NCBI GenBank assembly: GCA_946480085.1
Contig: CAMLHZ010000006.1
Span: 143,367 to 207,366 of the forward strand
DNA from: an uncultured Flavobacteriales bacterium
GTDB lineage: Bacteria; Bacteroidota; Bacteroidia; Flavobacteriales; Crocinitomicaceae
Reading direction: 5' to 3'
Length of the DNA: 64,000 nucleotides
Below are positions 63,269-64,000 of the stretch, piece by piece. Numbering within the stretch: position 1 is the first letter of the stretch; each line of letters begins with the position of its first letter. A program made the translations under genes and the position numbers. The notes below the pieces were generated by a model that worked only from the letters and a program-made list of their open reading frames with translations, did not search any database and was not told where the DNA came from.

Positions 63269-63307
63269 AGGCCCCAAAGCTGGCGAGAGACTCTGGCTCG
63301 TGCCCAC

Positions 63308-63628
63308 ATGATCTATGATCGTGCTGCCGGAAATATGGAATACGTAAAGGAAATGATTGAACTTTTCCGTAAGGAAATGCCGGTTTATTTAGCTGAAATG
63401 GAAGACGCATTGTCAAAATCGGACACGGAAATGGTAAAGCGTATTGCTCATAAAATGTTAAGCCCTTCTGCCTTTTTTGGAGCCAACGATCTTTGTGTTA
63501 CACTAAGGGAAATGGAGAAAAAAGTAGATTTGAGTCCAGATGAGATCAAGCTCCTTGTTCAGCAAGTAAATCAAAAGTGCTTAACTGTGTTTGAGGAGTT
63601 GAAGAAGGAATTGGATGCGATTGGGTAG
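63308..63628 (+). CDS. HPt-domain protein, probably truncated from a larger kinase
   Basis: 106 aa from ATG 63308. An HPt four-helix bundle with phospho-acceptor His48 in VKRIAHKMLSPSAFFGA; DRAAGNMEYVKEMIELFRKEMPVYLAEMEDAL is the typical first half. The frame is open upstream to ATG 63257, but those 17 codons lie over the cassette end motif (63254-63268) and the CCAAAGCTGGCG block, so they are not native HPt sequence. HPt domains carry phosphate in multistep relays. As it sits at the right edge of the array, it may be the tail of a hybrid kinase whose front was lost. It could still work with the REC proteins at 55-57 kb. Confidence 0.82.
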   Translation: MIYDRAAGNMEYVKEMIELFRKEMPVYLAEMEDALSKSDTEMVKRIAHKMLSPSAFFGANDLCVTLREMEKKVDLSPDEIKLLVQQVNQKCLTVFEELKKELDAIG

Positions 63629-63656
63629 TTTGAGTTTGACAGTGAAGTTGTGGCTG

Positions 63657-63685
63657 TTTGTTTTCCAAAAAGAAAACTATCTTTG
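63657..63685 (+). promoter_or_regulatory. Promoter of the terminal partial gene
   Basis: TTTG (63657-63660), 17 nt, TATCTTTG (63678-63685), a full Bacteroidota consensus, 35 bp before the ATG at 63721. Confidence 0.7.
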
Positions 63686-63720
63686 AATACACCGATGAAC
63701 CTTAAATCAGATACAATCAC

Positions 63721-64000
63721 ATGATCAAATACTTGTTTTTTCTCCTATTAGCTTCATCTTCCTTCGCTCAGGAAAAAACAAAATTCTATGAGCGTTTGTA
63801 TTGTGCAGACATGTCGGCTACTTGCCTTTTTATTCAGGGAAGAGTTTCATGGTCGCCTTCAAATCCCTTGTTTGGTATTCAGCTCAAAAGAGAGAAACAC
63901 GACAATGAGGCTGGAATTTTCACCTTTGTTACCGGGCAATCTTTCTCCGTTAATTATACGAAATTGAACAATCAGGAGCTACTCAATTTAAATTTGGGAA
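63721..64000 (+). CDS. Secreted protein, 3' end outside the window
   Basis: At least 93 codons open to the window edge. Signal peptide MIKYLFFLLLASSSFAQ with cleavage before or after the Gln. The mature start (EKTKFYERLYCADMSATCLFIQGRV) has two Cys and beta-like alternation (GIQLKREKHDNEAGIFTFVTGQSFSVNY). No family recognised in the visible part. It has its own consensus promoter at 63657-63685. Confidence 0.7.
   Translation, partial: MIKYLFFLLLASSSFAQEKTKFYERLYCADMSATCLFIQGRVSWSPSNPLFGIQLKREKHDNEAGIFTFVTGQSFSVNYTKLNNQELLNLNLG

Larger units (their letters stand above)
58486..63303 (+). mobile_element. Integron-like cassette array (no integrase seen)
   Basis: A run of small same-strand ORFs, each preceded by a GTTA- or GATA-type boundary and followed by the reverse complement of its own first bases. 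Verified pairs: GTTAGCAG at 58559 with CTGCTAAC at 59065; GATATGTACA at 59136 with TGTACATAAC at 59647 (9/10); a 15-bp pair at 62723 and 63254. Two boundaries are 78-bp foldable attC-like sites. Units of about 0.5-2 kb with mostly unrecognised products fit a cluster of attC sites lacking an integrase. The boundaries of the units at 59718 and 60387 are less certain. Confidence 0.65.

Noticed and set aside
63257..63307. First 17 codons of the long HPt ORF as real protein
   Set aside because: They overlay the 15-bp cassette end motif and the shared CCAAAGCTGGCG block; the HPt fold starts at 63308.

Overview
The window reads as chromosome of a Bacteroidota bacterium, most likely a flavobacterial lineage (Crocinitomicaceae or Fluviicola-like, inferred only from gene content). 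Supporting signs are: low GC with AT-rich intergenic DNA; Bacteroidota promoters (TTTG, 17-19 nt, TAnnTTTG); a 597-aa multi-S1-domain ribosomal protein S1; and at least eight large proteins ending in type IX secretion (T9SS) sorting domains, next to PorP/SprF and OmpA partners. I saw no rRNA, tRNA or CRISPR.

Layout. 0.1-7.6 kb: small envelope genes, rpsA, an LpxR-like lipid A deacylase, an alpha/beta hydrolase and lipoproteins. 7.7-10 kb: a three-gene PepSY membrane operon of the kind tied to iron-siderophore reduction. 10-14 kb: a DUF1801 protein, an SdiA-regulated-like lipoprotein and an unusual membrane-peroxiredoxin-PAS-PP2C fusion. 14-26 kb: a giant PKD/CHU_C adhesin, a TPR/HTH membrane regulator and two tandem lectin-like T9SS paralogues that share a perfectly identical 460-bp 3' end. 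26-30 kb: a FkbM-like methyltransferase, an EEP nuclease and a Dph6-type ATP pyrophosphatase fused to a cysteine-rich CWC tail. 30-40 kb: two giant paralogous SBBP/CHU_C proteins flanking a small secreted protein, then a decayed CotH gene. 40-47 kb: a CxxS thioredoxin-like lipoprotein, a DEAD-box helicase, TypA, and an AraC regulator paired with a PAS histidine kinase. 47-55 kb: two double-DUF3494 (ice-binding-like) proteins bracketing an OmpA/PorP pair. 55-57 kb: an AraC/response-regulator operon.

The most interesting region is 57.6-63.3 kb. It holds several small unrelated ORFs. The first bases of at least three units are the reverse complement of a motif just after the ORF (8/8, 9/10 and 15/15 bp), which is the geometry of integron gene cassettes closed by attC sites. 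Two boundaries are equal-length (78 bp), foldable attC-like elements with compensating differences. Two more boundaries share another structured element. No integrase is visible. On the left the array abuts a decayed copy of the tail of the 45.7-kb araC gene; on the right it runs into the first codons of an HPt-domain ORF. This suggests that the array replaced the middle of a second AraC/hybrid-kinase locus.

Together the genes describe a surface-oriented, probably gliding or attaching bacterium with much adhesin secretion through T9SS and several stand-alone phosphorelay parts. All functions are read from motifs; no database search was run.
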